A stretch of DNA of 64,000 nucleotides from Gigantopelta aegis (Eukaryota > Mollusca > Gastropoda > Neomphalida > Peltospiridae): the NCBI RefSeq assembly GCF_016097555.1, contig NC_054706.1:78921353-78985352 (forward strand). The letters run 5' to 3'. Positions within the stretch are counted from its first letter, which is position 1; each line of letters starts with the position of its first letter. The notes under the pieces are model-generated. The model searched no databases. It had not been told where the DNA came from and saw nothing but the letters and a program-made list of their open reading frames with translations. The translations under genes and the position numbers were made by a program. Positions 12,322 through 34,654 of the stretch are shown here, piece by piece.

Positions 12322-15300
12322 GATTGGTCTGACGTTACCACATGTCTAATAAGCCTCTGAATATTTTATAGTTATATTTTGTTGTCTAGAGCTCTCATCA
12401 ATGTAGCCACTTTTTGGCTACATTTGGCCCATGCATGGCCCAAAATGGTTATTTGCCTTCAGGGCTCACGTGAGGTCAAAATCATAGATCGAAGTCACTT
12501 CTCTTTGAAGCTTTAGAGAGGGTGAAGTTTTTAACAGCAGGGAGACTTGAATTTTTAATCCAAAAAATAAAATAGGCAAAAATAAGTTATCTTAATACAG
12601 GTGCAACTTTTACAATCTGTATTTTATTTTATTTTATTTTAATTTTTATTTATTTATTATTATTTTTTTATATTTTTTTTTACCATCTGTACTGCTAATT
12701 GATGGATATGTGCTCTATAGTTGTTGTTTTTTAAAAATTAAATCACCGTTCCACATGTCACCTTCTTTAGAAATAATTAAATGTAACTGAATAGCACTAA
12801 TTTAACCATTTAGAATTCATTCTCTCACAAGTTTGTCTTCTCATTTCATTTAATAACTATTCCATGCAGAGTATTAATCTATTAAGAGTATTAATCAGTA
12901 GATTAATCTACGGCAGTTAAGCTTAGATTATCCAGAGGCAATCAAATGCGTTCCAGAGTCAGTTTCTTAATTGATATACTGTGGAGTTGTCAGACTGAAT
13001 GGGTACTAGCATCCGTGAAGGTCTGAAAATTGCTTATTTGCTGCTGCACCTTGTCACTGTTGTTTAATATAAAAAAAAATGTTTTAGAATTTATGGTGGT
13101 CGCTTAACACAGGCACTTTAGTGACTTGGAGATCCAGTTTAGGTGGCCACTGGGTGTGTAGGACAGGTTACAGACTTGGACATCCAGTTTAGGTGGCCAC
13201 TGGGTGTGTAGGACAGGTTACCGTTTATTATGAGTGCATATACATTAAAACTCCACTAGGACAGGTTTGCTTGTATTATTTTATAATTTCAACATCTGTT
13301 TTGTATGTTGAATTTATTCATTATGACAAAGGGTACGTAAAACTAGTTAATTACACCCCGCTTTTTTTTTCAAGTTGAGGTCTGCTGCTACAAATGAATT
13401 TTTTTTTCCAATGTATTTTCCAGTGGAGCATGACCCAAACTCCCTAAAAAAATCATTCGCCATGGTCTAGATCCCCACCCATGTACAATTTTCAACACAT
13501 TCGCCTGACAATATACTTCAACAGTCAGAGTGCCAGACACGGGTGTTGTCTGAGCTAGACAGTTTACCGGTATCTTTAAGCCTGTTGCATGATTTTGTGG
13601 TGCCAGTCTCTCTTCAAACGCTCAGACACTTCACACTTAATTATTATCTATGAATAGGTGTTCCTCAAGTTTGTCACCATTCATCCGTGATGTGTACATT
13701 GCAAGTGATGGCTATTTTTAAAAAGGCGACACAGATTTCGCCTTACGGTGACTGGCACAGTGAAGTCAGGCTGGTCAGAGCAAAGTTTGGCTCACTTTGC
13801 CCCGGTCGCGTGACCCCTGGCCATAGAGATATTAATTATATTGTACTAGATATGAATAGTATGTAAAAAATCATTCTAAAAATCTCATTTATAAAGCCAA
13901 ATGCCAATGAAAATTACAATCTGACATTTTATGACTATCAGTGTTAAATCAGTCTTAAGTAGGGTCAATAAGACTGCTATTTTTGGAATCCGCACCACTT
14001 TTTACAATAAAGTGAAACCTTCCTTACCTAAAATTCTGATTAAAGCCATTTACCTCTTAGATTAATTATTGTGCTACATGCTGCATTATTGGGATTTCAC
14101 ACAAACAAAGTGTTCACGTTTGTGAAAATCTCCATTAGAAAAATCATTCTACCGCTTTCTGTACTGGTGGATTAATAGGTTACAATGAGCATTTATCATT
14201 ATGTCACAACAAACTGTTTTACCACTTATACAACATTTAAAAGACATTACACTATATATATAAATAAACAGATACAAATACATACATACACACACACATG
14301 CACACAGGTCTACACAGACACACACAGGTCTACACACACACACACACACACTCTACACAGGTCTACAGAAACAAAGAAATGTTTTATTTAACGACGCACT
14401 CAACACATTTTATTTACGGTTATATGGCGTCAGACATATGGTTAAGGACCACACAGATTTTGAGAGGAAACCCGCTGTCACCACATAGGCTACTCTTTTA
14501 CGACAGGCAGCAAGGGATCTTTTATTTGCGCTTCCCACAGGCAGGATTGCATAAACCATGGCCTTTGTTGAACCAGTTATGGATCACTGGTCGGTGCAAG
14601 TGGTTTACACCTACCCATTGAGCCTTGCGGAGCACTCACTCAGGGTTTGGAGTCGGTATCTAGATTAAAAACCCCATGCCTCGACTAGGATCCGAACCCA
14701 GTACCTACCGGCCTGTAGACCGATGGCCTGCCACGACGCCACCGAGGCCGGTACACAGGTCTACAGAGACACACACAGGTCTATACACACACACATACAC
14801 ACACACAGGTCTACAGAGACATCCATACAGACACACAGGTCTACAGAGACACCCATACTGACACACACTCACACACACACAGGTCTACAGACACCCATAC
14901 AGACACCCATACAGACACCCACACATACACACACACATCAGCAATAGTTAATAAGACAAGTGTAGCTCAGTCAAACATAATTATTATAAACACAGTGAAT
15001 GATAGGTGTTTAATATATCAGCTTAGTTAAGAAAACTTACTCGATGGATACCCGCCTTGTGGGGGTGGATACCCCCCTTGTGGTGGTGGATAGCCTCCTT
15101 GCTGTGGTGGGTATCCACCCTGTGGTGGTGGATAGGAACCAGGGGGTGGTGCTAAAAAACACATAATCAAGTTTGTGTATTATCAAAATCAAGATTAATA
15201 ACATTTAGCAATGGAATTTATTTTCATCTTTCCAAAATTAATTTTCATCTTTCCACTGCCAAACTCCAAACTTGAAAAGAATTTGTATTATGACAAACAA

Positions 15301-17824
15301 AAATTTATATCACCTACCAGGGCCCAACAAATTTTCACGGACCATAACTCTGTGAAAAATAAATAAATCGTCATGAAAGTCAAACCTGATCTGTAACAGT
15401 ACATGATAAAGGTAAAACCTAAATTTTAACTCAATATCTTGAAGTATTGTGAAAACAAAGTTAGAAAACCTATATGTGGGACAGAGAGACAGAAAGATGG
15501 AGACGAAACCTACGTTCCCCTCCAGTTGGACCGATACATCAAAGGCCGTGGTATGTTATCCTGTCTATATTTTTACAGCACTCGGTTAAAATGTTTACGA
15601 GATGTTCAGAAGGTTGTGCTGTATTCGCCACCCTTGAAGGAAACTGACTGGAACTAGAAATAGCCCAATGGGCCCACCAACGGGGATTGATCCCAGACCA
15701 ACCGTGCATCGTGCGAGCATTTTACCACTGGGCTACGTCCCGCCCCCAGCATGAGATATGAGGACGGTTTCCGATGGAGTGTGAAAAATGAAGACCGACG
15801 ACAGATTTTTCACACCATTATGGAAGTAAGATATAACACAACCATAAGCTAAATACCAGATGATATAATAATACAAAATTCTGTTTGTTGAAAATTACCT
15901 GTGATTATGGGAACATTTTAGAAGTTTTTATTTCATCTGCTAGATCCATGCATCTTTACATGGATTACAACTAATATAGTGGGTAGAATGATGGAAATAC
16001 CTGGTGAAAAGGTTTCAGGCAAGCTCATTTTGCCCAAATATCACTATCTACCTGAACTTGAGGATTTGCCCCCCTGCCTCTCCTCCCCCCATCCCCACCC
16101 CTGTCTCATATTACACGTATAGTTACTTTCATAATATCAATCACACAAACATCACATATTAATCAGAAGTCGAATTTGGCAAAGATATTTAATATAGTAA
16201 TAAATTCAAGAAGAAGATAATTTAAGAATTAGCCGTGTCAGAGAGACTGTCTGCTAAATTGTTTAGCTTAGCTTAGCAAATGACAGAGCATCAAATCTTA
16301 TGTACACAAAAACACAATACTAGTGTTGTACTGTTTGGATTTCAAAAATGTACAGCAACTGTTCCAGCATTAAAAATGGGGGATTTCCCTAAAAATAGAG
16401 TTTTAATCCTTTGTATGAACAATAAAAGAATCAGTGGCGGATCCTGAAAATCCATTTAGAGGGCCACAAATGTTCCCGGTGGGATATCTCAGATTCCCCA
16501 ATGTAAAAAAAATTAAATTAAAATATAACTGTTCCCAACATTTGGGGGGCATAAGCACCTGGGAACCCCTTACATGTAGTTCTACCACTGAGAATAATGT
16601 ACTGCTTGGATGTAACAATATTCCTATGTAAAATGGAAATGTAATACAAAATATATACATACCCTGTCCAGGGGCAGTGAAGCCTTGATGGGGGTGCTGC
16701 CCTGCAGGGTACACTCCTCCATGTGGTGGTGCACCAGCTGGATAGCCACCAGGGGGTGGGGCATAGCTACCAGGGGGTGGAGCATATCCAGGCTGTGGGT
16801 AAGAAGGGTTTGGTGGGGCGGGGTAGCCGGCTCCCGGGGGATATGCCATGCCTCCACCATGTTTCCCATGTTTTCCATGTTTATCGTGTTTATCATGCTT
16901 CCCACCATATGCTAGGTTAGGGTCTGGAAACCCAGGAACATAACCTTGCTGAAAAATAGGGTTTTTATAATATATAATAGTTAATAAACATGCATTATGT
17001 ATGTACTTTTTATATACTAAAAATCAAATTTAATAGTTAAAAAATTATAAAATACAACTTAGGACATCATGAGCATACCGAAATCAATGTGCTCTAGTGG
17101 TGTTGTTAAAAAACAAACTTTCATTAGGATACCATTTTGGCAATAATTAGGATGCTAAGCATCTAATCTTTAAACTATCTTTAATGCTTGACCAGGAAGT
17201 AATAGTGTTCATTACTGCAACAAGATACATTTCTTACTCTTTATATAATTTTTAAAATAAATACTTACAGGTCCAACACATCCTCGGTAATAGTGTCCCT
17301 AGAACAAACAAAAAAACCAGTTATTTTAAAATAAGAATACACATGTATATATATATATCAACTTTTAAGTTATTTTACATAAAACTTCTTTTCACAAGAC
17401 AATATATATATATATATATATATATATAGGCTTGTGAAAAGAAGTTTTATGTAAAATAACTTAAAAGTTGATACATATTGTAGGCACCAAGTTTAATGGT
17501 TTAGATAAAATGTGTTATTAAGACATTTAGAACATTTTAAATATTCCTGAAAATTCTCAAACATTCATGTACTTGCAGAATCTTTTAAATTTAAGTGTGT
17601 ACTTAAAACAATTTTTAACCATTTGTATATTTAAAGAATACATTATATGATACGTGCACATAGAGATTATTTTAAAATACAAAAGAATAAGAACAGATTG
17701 TGTATATTCTACTTACAGACTTCTTGGCTTTTTTCTTCAACTTCTTGAGGCGTTTCTTCTCTTTCTTGGGAAGGTGTTTCCACTCGTAATCGGACGAGTC
17801 AGAACTTGAACTGCTCTTCCCCAT
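11541..17824 (-). CDS. XYPPX-type glycine/proline-rich protein (GPRP-like)
   Basis: Five minus-strand exons join in phase with GT-AG introns: 17717-17824, 17269-17298, 16663-16948, 15041-15151 and 11541-11575 (stop included), giving 189 aa. Residues 1-36 hold a serine/aspartate patch with possible casein-kinase sites (SSSSSDSSDYEW), then a lysine-rich stretch. Next come a short GHYYRGCVGP exon, a His/Lys/Gly repeat (KHDKHDKHGKHGKHGG), and about 90 residues of Tyr-Pro-Pro-Gln/Gly-Gly repeats, which end in PGAPPPHPY. Low-complexity XYPPX tails are known in GPRP proteins, annexin A7/A11 N-termini and invertebrate rhodopsins, where they favour self-association. No annexin or membrane domain follows here. 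The function is unknown. A splice acceptor-like site near 17842 suggests an upstream 5'-UTR exon that I could not place. The last intron (about 3.5 kb) holds a SINE and several TIR elements. Confidence 0.85.
11661..11905 (+). repeat. tRNA-derived SINE, family A, near full length
   Basis: The head CCGGCCTCGGTGGTGTCGTA is followed by a B-box-like GGGTTCGCAGCC. The tail is CTTGAACCTTAATTGGATAT. It is the best-preserved family A copy in the window and lies in the last intron of the glycine/proline-rich gene. Confidence 0.82.
11989..12092. mobile_element. short foldback MITE
   Basis: The arms are inverted: GCCCCATTCCATGAAG on the left pairs with CTTCGTGGAACGGGGC on the right, each followed by matching TAATATTA-type and AAGATC segments. 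It is about 104 bp long and has no coding content. Confidence 0.65.
12148..14058. mobile_element. 1.9-kb element bounded by inverted repeats of about 100 bp
   Basis: The left arm (12148-12250) begins AAGAGGTAAATGGCTTTAAT and contains GTGGTGCGGATTCCAAAAAT. The right arm (about 13945-14058) contains the same landmarks in inverted orientation. The interior has an (AT)n run at 12292-12316, A/T-rich simple sequence and a tandem duplication of about 51 bp at 13120-13222. No transposase is recognisable. No convincing target duplication flanks the arms. Confidence 0.5.
14059..14353. repeat. spacer with CA-rich microsatellite
   Basis: From about 14278 the sequence becomes a (CA)n-type microsatellite mixed with ACACAGGTCTAC units. 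The same mixed repeat resumes at 14752, on the far side of an inserted SINE. I see no gene in the stretch before it. Confidence 0.7.
14370..14751 (-). repeat. SINE family C, near full length
   Basis: On the minus strand the head is tRNA-like (GGCCTCGGTGGCGTCGTGG, B-box-like GGGTTCGGATCC). The body contains CTCCGCAAGGCTCAATGGGT. The tail is GTTGAGTGCGTCGTTAAATA. A 16-bp direct repeat (TACACAGGTCTACAGA at 14354-14369 and 14752-14767) flanks it and may be the target duplication. The SINE lies inside a tandem tract built from the same motif, so the repeat could also just be two units of that tract. Confidence 0.8.
14752..14938. repeat. ACACAGGTCTACAGAGAC / CA microsatellite
   Basis: Irregular tandem units of CA dinucleotides mixed with CAGGTCTACAGAGACA and GACACCCATACA. 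The open frames across it are repeat artefacts. Confidence 0.8.
15152..16431. other. intron with SINE fragment, otherwise unassigned
   Basis: This is the intron between exons 3 and 4 of the glycine/proline-rich gene. It holds the SINE B fragment at 15525-15747 and the hAT-type MITE at 16432-16590. I see no other feature. Confidence 0.6.
15525..15747 (-). repeat. SINE family B, rearranged copy with intact head
   Basis: The minus-strand head GGGGGCGGGACGTAGCCCAG is complete, with an A-box-like AGCCCAGTGG and a B-box-like GGGATCAATCCC. The body breaks off after about 100 bp and resumes as an atypical sequence. The tail is not present. Confidence 0.7.
16432..16590. mobile_element. hAT-type MITE
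   Basis: The 159-bp unit begins CAGTGGCGGATCCTGA, a classic hAT terminus. It ends TTCTACCACTG, the inverse of CAGTGGTAGAA. The flanking 8-mers (AAAAGAAT and AGAATAAT) agree only in part, so the target duplication has decayed or is misplaced. Confidence 0.6.
17082..17130 (+). repeat. SINE family B tail fragment
   Basis: The fragment carries ATCAATGTGCTCTAGTGGTG and a TTGTTAAA(N)AACAAACTTT-like end, which matches the 3' tail of family B. Confidence 0.6.
17356..17473. repeat. perfect 43-bp inverted repeat around an (AT)n loop
   Basis: Arms 17356-17398 and 17431-17473 are exact reverse complements over 43 bp (arm starts TATCAACTTTTAAG). The 32-bp spacer is almost pure AT dinucleotide. It lies in an intron of the glycine/proline-rich gene. 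A perfect match suggests a recent origin or homogenisation. Confidence 0.9.
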
Positions 17825-17842
17825 TATCTGATGTCAGCTACT

Positions 17843-18572
17843 AGAAGAAAATATTGACTATATATCAACAAAATATCCAACAAGAATACACTGATGGCCA
17901 AAGTTATAAATCCTGTTCTTATTAAACACAGATGTTCATGTAAATGTATGTAGAACTGTAAGACAGAAACAGGTTCTTAAAAGAATTGTAATTTGCATTA
18001 CCAAGACAAACAGATTAGCACATTCAGCATTAGTCTTCTAAAACTGATATCTAAACCCACAACATAGCAGGGTGGGGGTACGTGGGAGTTGTTTTCTACC
18101 AGTAAATGGAATTATTTGGTTACAATTTTTTATAGGCATATTGCTGAAGGTATAAACTTTATGTTCCAAAGTAAAAATTAATAAATATTAATTGCGACTT
18201 TGACATAGCACCTTTAATGTAACCATGTATCATTGTTATGCAGTGTACATTCACCGATATGCCACAATCTTCTGTAACCAAAACATCATGAAATCCAGCA
18301 CATGGAGAGTAGGGTTTTCATGACTAGGCTACTGAAGTACCCGGGCACAGGCCGAGTCTAGTGAGACTCGAGTCCATTCTCATTTAATAAAAAAAATAAT
18401 GTTCGTCATTTTGCAATAAAATGGCATGATTTCACATCCATGTTCAGCACTGGAATTAAGATACATAATACATATAATGCTAGTTTACTTTATTCTTTAG
18501 TCTCATTGTCATCTAGTGTAACTGTAAGTGTCAGGTACTCGGGTCCGGGTCGAGTCTGACCTAAAAACAACC
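17843..18572. other. upstream spacer of the glycine/proline-rich gene
   Basis: This should hold the promoter or first intron of the minus-strand gene, but I can place no TATA box or 5' exon with confidence. No repeat is recognised. Confidence 0.4.
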
Positions 18573-18857
18573 AGAAGTTTCTTTTGTTTAACGACTCCAC
18601 TAGAGCACATTGATTAATTAATCATCAGCTATTGGATGTCAAACATTTGGTAATTCTGACTCATAGTCATCAGCAAGGGATCTTTTATATGCACTTTCCC
18701 ACAGACAGGAAAGTACATCTACCACAGCATTTGACCAGTTGTGGTGCACAGGCTGAAATGAGAAGAAAAAAAAATCAGCTGAATAGATACACCGAGGTGG
18801 TTCAATCATGCGATGTAAGCACCTCAAGCGACCACTGAGCTAAATCCCGCCCCCAGT
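18573..18857 (-). repeat. SINE family B, near full length
   Basis: The tail (plus-strand reading TTTGTTTAACGACTCCACTA) is at the left. The body has AAGGGATCTTTTATATGCAC. The tRNA-like head ends in GGGGGCGGGATTTAGCTCAG on the minus strand. Confidence 0.8.
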
Positions 18858-18961
18858 TTGACCTCATGTACTGAAGTCCACACACATCCTCAAAATTCAA
18901 AGTGACCCAAGAAATCTTTTTCTTCTTCAAATTACTAGTAATTCCTGTTACTCAACAGACT

Positions 18962-19156
18962 GAATTAAATCCCGCCCCGCTGTCAGTCTGAGATCGATCC
19001 CTGTTGGCAGGCCTATTGTGCTATTTCTCATCCTAGCCAGTGTACCACAACTATATCAAAGTTTGTGGTACATGTGTTAACCTCTCTGTGAGATGGTGCA
19101 TATAAAAAGATCCCTTGCTACTAGCGGAAAAATGTTTGACCATCCAATAGCCTAGT
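18962..19156 (+). repeat. SINE family B, 5' part, split by an hAT element
   Basis: The head and body read plus-strand (B-box-like GAGATCGATCCC, then GGTGCATATAAAAAGATCCC). The copy stops at an hAT terminus at 19157. Its tail (TGTCATTAAACAAAACAAAC) resumes at about 20638-20660, beyond the hAT element. Confidence 0.75.
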
Positions 19157-19645
19157 CAGTGGAGGATCTAGAGCTGTAATGAGGGGGTGTCTGAAATTGC
19201 AAGGCACGAAGCGCCTGAGCCTCTAGGGGGGTCCGAGGGCATGCCCCCCCCCCCGTAAAATTTTCAAATATAAAGGATAAAAAACGCTATTTCCTCGCAT
19301 CCGCGTAAAAGAAAATAAATAAATTGAAGGACGATTTTGGACAATTGCTAGGTGTTTGTTCATGTGTTAGAACGATTTTTATTTTTTAAATCTTTTAAAA
19401 TTCATGAATAAGTCATTATTTTTTGGGCGCCCGCATGTGTCTTCAATGGATATAAAACCGTTCGCAGAAGGCTACGTTCATTTAATAAACTATTATATTA
19501 TATGTTTCAATCATTTTGTAATTGTTCAGAGGAAAATCCGACAAAGGCAAATTACTTAATGTATTATTAACTCTAGTGTTTCGAGTTGGGTAGCATACGT
19601 CACTACGCTCACCGTATATAAATCACTGTACTGCTTGACGCAACT

Positions 19646-19850
19646 ACCGGCCTCTGTGGTGTATACGATACAGACTACAGTCTAGTAGGAACAGTGTTCG
19701 AATCCCGCTCGTGGATTTCACTTTCTGACTCCAACCCAGAGTGAGTGCTCCGCCAGGCTCAATGGGTAAGTGCAACCGATTTTTAATTCAGGGAATGATG
19801 CTCTACATAAGCGAGTGCTCCACAAGGCTCAATTGGTAGGTGTAACCATT
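19646..19850 (+). repeat. SINE family A/C fragment inside the hAT element
   Basis: A head CCGGCCTCTGTGGTGTATAC and a B-box-like GTTCGAATCCC are followed by GAGTGCTCCGCCAGGCTCAA, which recurs once more at about 19803 as a partial duplication. The copy is diverged. Confidence 0.65.
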
Positions 19851-19905
19851 TACACTGACCAGGGTCCCACTACACTACTACGAATGGGAGAATGACTGCC
19901 AAATT

Positions 19906-20571
19906 TCACTGGAGGATGTCAATGAGCTGCATGCGGCGGGGATGTAGCCGAGCAAACTGATTGATGATTTCATCAATGTCCACCTCACAACCATAATGGA
20001 TGTGCATCATAGCAAGCCCATTTATGCGATCCTCTATCATTGTGCTTCGCATGTATGTCTCAAGGCGACGAAGGGCACCGATTGTTCTCTCACATTCTGC
20101 ACTGGTGACACCGAAAGTACAGACCAATTTTAAACAAGTGTGGATGTTGGGGAAAAATGCTCTATCTGCAGATTTAAGGGACGCCGCTGCATCTTTGGGA
20201 ACAACACTGTCTGCTTCCGATTCCCAACGAGCCAGCCAGAAGTGAAGTTCTGCTTCCAAATTCTGTGGGATGGGGAGGTCGTGTGTATATTCGGCAGAAA
20301 ACGCGTTAACATTATCAATTACTTCGGCCTTTGGTGAAACCTTGATTACAGCGGGGACAAGATGTAATGCATTTGTGATTAATAGCTGGGGAGCACCAAA
20401 CCGGTCGTGCAGGCCCATTAACAGCTGACCGATTACTGGAATTGTTAGATTCAGTCTGTAGTACGACTCGATGTTATCAGCTGGTGTATTGGATCTATGC
20501 TGCTGCCGTCCACAATTACGAGGCCGTGCTGGTTCCGTTCTGTTTTGATGCTCATAAAAAATATTTTCCAC
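19906..20571 (-). pseudogene. hAT transposase C-terminal fragment (ZMYM/THAP-hAT type)
   Basis: The 221-residue open frame starts within the catalytic region and covers the C-terminal part of an hAT transposase. The end carries the hAT dimerisation signature (SAECERTIGALRRLETYMRS, then NGLAMMHIHY). The opening PRNCGRQQHR motif is familiar from ZMYM1/52-kDa-repressor-like hAT proteins. The N-terminal zinc finger and first catalytic parts are absent, so it cannot be a full transposase (those are usually over 600 aa). It lies inside the TIR-bounded element at 19157-20630. Confidence 0.8.
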
Positions 20572-20802
20572 AGAAATAAAGCTTAGGGGGTGTCTTCAGA
20601 CCCTTCAGACCCATCCTAGATCCGTTGCTGCTTGTGGTAGTGTCATTAAACAAAACAAACTTTAAGGCCTGCACCTCCCCCACCCCCTCTTATCTTATAA
20701 TAGTGAGGGTTCCCCTTTTAAACATGGCATCACCTGACTAAAAAAAACTTGCATCCACACCAAGGATTATGTTTATGATTAGAGTCTGCTTAGGGTTAGG
20801 GA

Positions 20803-20938
20803 AAAATATCCGTCCGGTCCCCCCTTCCCCAAACCCTAACCCCAGCCATAACCCCAGCCATAACCCCAACCCAACCCGAACCCTAACCCTCAACCCTAAC
20901 TAAAAATAATAATGGAGGGGACTGGGCGGATATTATAC
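20803..20938. repeat. foldback with telomere-like interior
   Basis: The ends are inverted: AATATCCGTCCGGTCCCC at the left pairs with GGGGACTGGGCGGATATT at the right. The interior is a degenerate CCCTAA tract (ACCCTAACCCTCAACCCTAA type) with CCCCAGCCATAA variants. CCCTAA/TTAGGG is the usual metazoan telomere repeat, so this is either a small interstitial telomere-like tract or MITE core simple sequence. Confidence 0.6.
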
Positions 20939-21490
20939 CTAAAGATGAACTGACAAACAGTTTTGGTATTTGCCTAAAAATTTCGTAACATCTACCAATA
21001 CTACCTGTTCAAGGAATGTGAGTCATAATATGCCGGCCTACACGATAAGCTTTCGTATCGACAAGTCCTAGATTAGTTCTAGATTAATCCCAGACATTTG
21101 AGCACCAATCTATTTTGACCCATACAACATAATGTATTATTGTATGGTCTAATTGTTTTACTAATAATTTATTGTTTAAAGTGTTTTGCTGTTGATCTTT
21201 AATAACATATAATAGAAATTTTGGTCTGTTTAAATAGCATTCATTAACCAATGTCTGCGGTCGAAACCGCTAGGGATGACATGGACCCGGTGCGGAAACA
21301 TGATTCAACTGTTCGGGGTTTTTTTTCGTTGTAAACGCGAGAAATGAATAAGGGAGATAACACAACCCGGAAATACCTTTAAAGCAAATGGCGGTTTCCA
21401 CGTAAGTGTTTTGGAACTGGAAAATAAAAAGATCGCGTGACACATGCTTTCAAATCCGGTTGTTGAGTATTACAAACAAAAGTACCTATT

Positions 21491-32428
<10,938 letters not shown>

Positions 32429-33748
32429 TAAATACATACAAGTGTGGATTATGTTTCAGACTAACGTAATAATTTGCATAAGTGCCAGATTCTGTCATCC
32501 CCCTCCCCCCAATATTAAAATTTATGGATTAGCCCCTCCAGTTAAAAGGCAAATTACTTTATAGTCTGCCTACAGTAACTTTTGCAACAAATAAATAATT
32601 AAACACAGTAAATTGGCCCTTCAACCAACAGCAATAATTTTGCCCAGCAGCAAAAAAATATGCCTACCATTGGTATAGTCTGTGTGAAAAGGTAACCGAT
32701 GAATTGATTTGTAACTCTATAATGAATAATGTTAAAATTCATATAAAAATATATAATTAAGCAAGTTTTAAACCCATGCCAACTCAAATTTAAAAATTTG
32801 AAAAAAGATTAAATGTAAATAAAAAGTTTCTTTACAAAATATCAAATTGCATAGACTAAATGTTATTTTACAGTGCAGGCATGAAGAACTGATGGAACAG
32901 CCAACGTAGAAAACGAATGGTTCTACCTTTAGTCTCGGTGTGCTGCATTATCGATTGTTTTCACCCCTGTATTAAAAATGAGATTAATCTATATAATTTG
33001 ATGGTAATTTGTTAAGAAACTTTTTTATTTAAACAGAATTTTTTAGTTAACTTTGTTTTTGAGTTGGTATGAGTTTAAAACTCAGTAATATATTTTAATA
33101 TAAGATTTAACATCATTCATTATAGAATAATATGCCAATTCATCGGTTCCCTTTTGATGCAAATGGACTATAATTCATATCAGAGCAATTGGTGCTGTCA
33201 TTAAGTTCTCAAGCCCTGTATTAACTCAAACTGGGTTTTACACTCGGTAATTTTGTAGGTATTGAACATATTAAGGGGTAAAATCCAGCTACCACAGGAA
33301 TTCTGGGACAACACATTGGATATACAGGTGTTGATATCTTAAGACTGAAAATGGAATATTTATTTTTACTTGTCATAAGGGATGTATTAGTGGAACAGAT
33401 GTTGAGAGATGATGAAGTAAGAAACGTCCCTTTAACTGGTTCCTTGGTATAACGGTAAATAATAAACCATCACTGTGAACTGAAGAAGGAAACGTGTGTA
33501 CATGTCTTATTGTAATGACCGGAGGCGTATCTAGGGTGGGGCAGGGACCTGGCCTGCCCCCCCCCCCCCTAAATTTTGCGAGTTCTAATTTTATTATATA
33601 TTAATTTTCATTTGTTTACAATCCCCTCCAAACTTAACAAAGAGTGTTGCTCAGATTTGTTTTTCTTTATTGAAAAAGAACACAAGTTAGAGTAAGTGGG
33701 TCTACCTTGTTACTTTTGTAAATCGATGATTTCTGGTTATAGGCAGAG
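32429..33748. other. FAM241B 3' region
   Basis: The 3' UTR probably ends near 32590-32600, where AATAAATAATTAAAC gives possible poly(A) signals. A CGGAGGCGTATCTAGGGTGG sequence at about 33525, followed by a poly-C run, looks like one end of an hAT-type MITE, but I did not find the other end. Confidence 0.45.
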
Positions 33749-33750
33749 TA

Positions 33751-34602
33751 CGAGGTGCGATCAAAAAGTTCCGAGACTGTTCCTGTTGCAAACAAATGGA
33801 ATGAATTAAACATTAACGACACCCCAGCAAAAAAAAATACATCGGCTATTGGTTGTCAGACGAACAGAGCGCGACATGGCCAAGCAGGAGCGAGCAGTGA
33901 CTTTTGTTATTCACTATGCCACGTGACGTCGCACGTTCAACATTGGGATCTGTGTTACACGCATTTTTGTGTGAAACTCAGGGAAATCAGCAACGGAGAC
34001 CCTCGAAATGCTTAAGCAAGCCTAGGGCAACGAAGCAATGAGTCAGACGAGGTATTTTGAGTGGCATTCTCGCTTTAAGAGGAGCAGAACTTCACTGGAG
34101 GATGACGAGAGGTCAGGGCGACCCTCTACGAGCAAAACCCCCTAAAATGTCAAAGAAATAGAATGAATTGTGCATCAGGATCGTTGGATCACCATCAAGG
34201 AAGTTGCTGACATCGTCAACGTGTCATTTTGAACAGTTCACGCAATCCTCACATCCAATTTGAACATGCGATGGCAATTGGGTGCTCTATCATGACAATG
34301 CAGCCCCTCACAGAGAGTTGAAAACACTCTAGTTTTTCGCCCGGACCAACATGATCGTCACATCTCACCCCCACTACTCGCCGGATTTGGCTCCCTGCGA
34401 CTTCTTTCTCTTCCCCAAGATGAAGTTCAATCTGAAGGGTGGCTGTTTTGACACCGTGGAGGCGATCCAGCGCGAATCGTAGATGGTTCTTGACTCGCTT
34501 AAAGAACATGACTTCCAAGGGGCATTCCAAGCATGGCAGAAGCGCTGAGGGCAGTGAATCGCTGCACAAGGTGACTACTTCACACCATTTGATCGCACCT
34601 TG
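33751..34602 (+). mobile_element. mariner (DD34D) remnant, internally deleted
   Basis: TA dinucleotides (33749-33750 and 34603-34604) flank inverted ends: CGAGGTGCGATCAAA on the left and CAAGGTGCGATCAAA on the other strand at the right. The 852-bp interior keeps pieces of a mariner transposase. The N-terminal HTH/GRPST region (EWHSRFKRSRTSLEDDERSG) is near 34060-34130. The catalytic block with HDNAAPHRELK and YSPDLAPCDFFLFPKMK is near 34290-34435, with 34 residues between its two aspartates. A central deletion removes the first catalytic aspartate, and several in-frame stops and frame changes remain. Intact mariners are about 1.3 kb. Confidence 0.82.
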
Positions 34603-34654
34603 TATATGTCACGTTATGTTTGTACATCTTTATGTATGCATCATGACAGACATT

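Larger units (their letters stand above)
19157..20630 (-). mobile_element. hAT transposon, internally deleted
   Basis: The 1,474-bp element has imperfect terminal inverted repeats: CAGTGGAGGATCTAGA on the left and, on the other strand, CAGCAACGGATCTAGG on the right. Both fit the hAT consensus start. It is inserted in a SINE B. An 8-bp target duplication is not clearly preserved. It carries the C-terminal part of an hAT transposase on the minus strand (19906-20571) and a SINE fragment at 19646-19850. A G/C-rich stem (TAGGGGGGTCCGAGGGCATG) lies near the left end. Confidence 0.8.
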
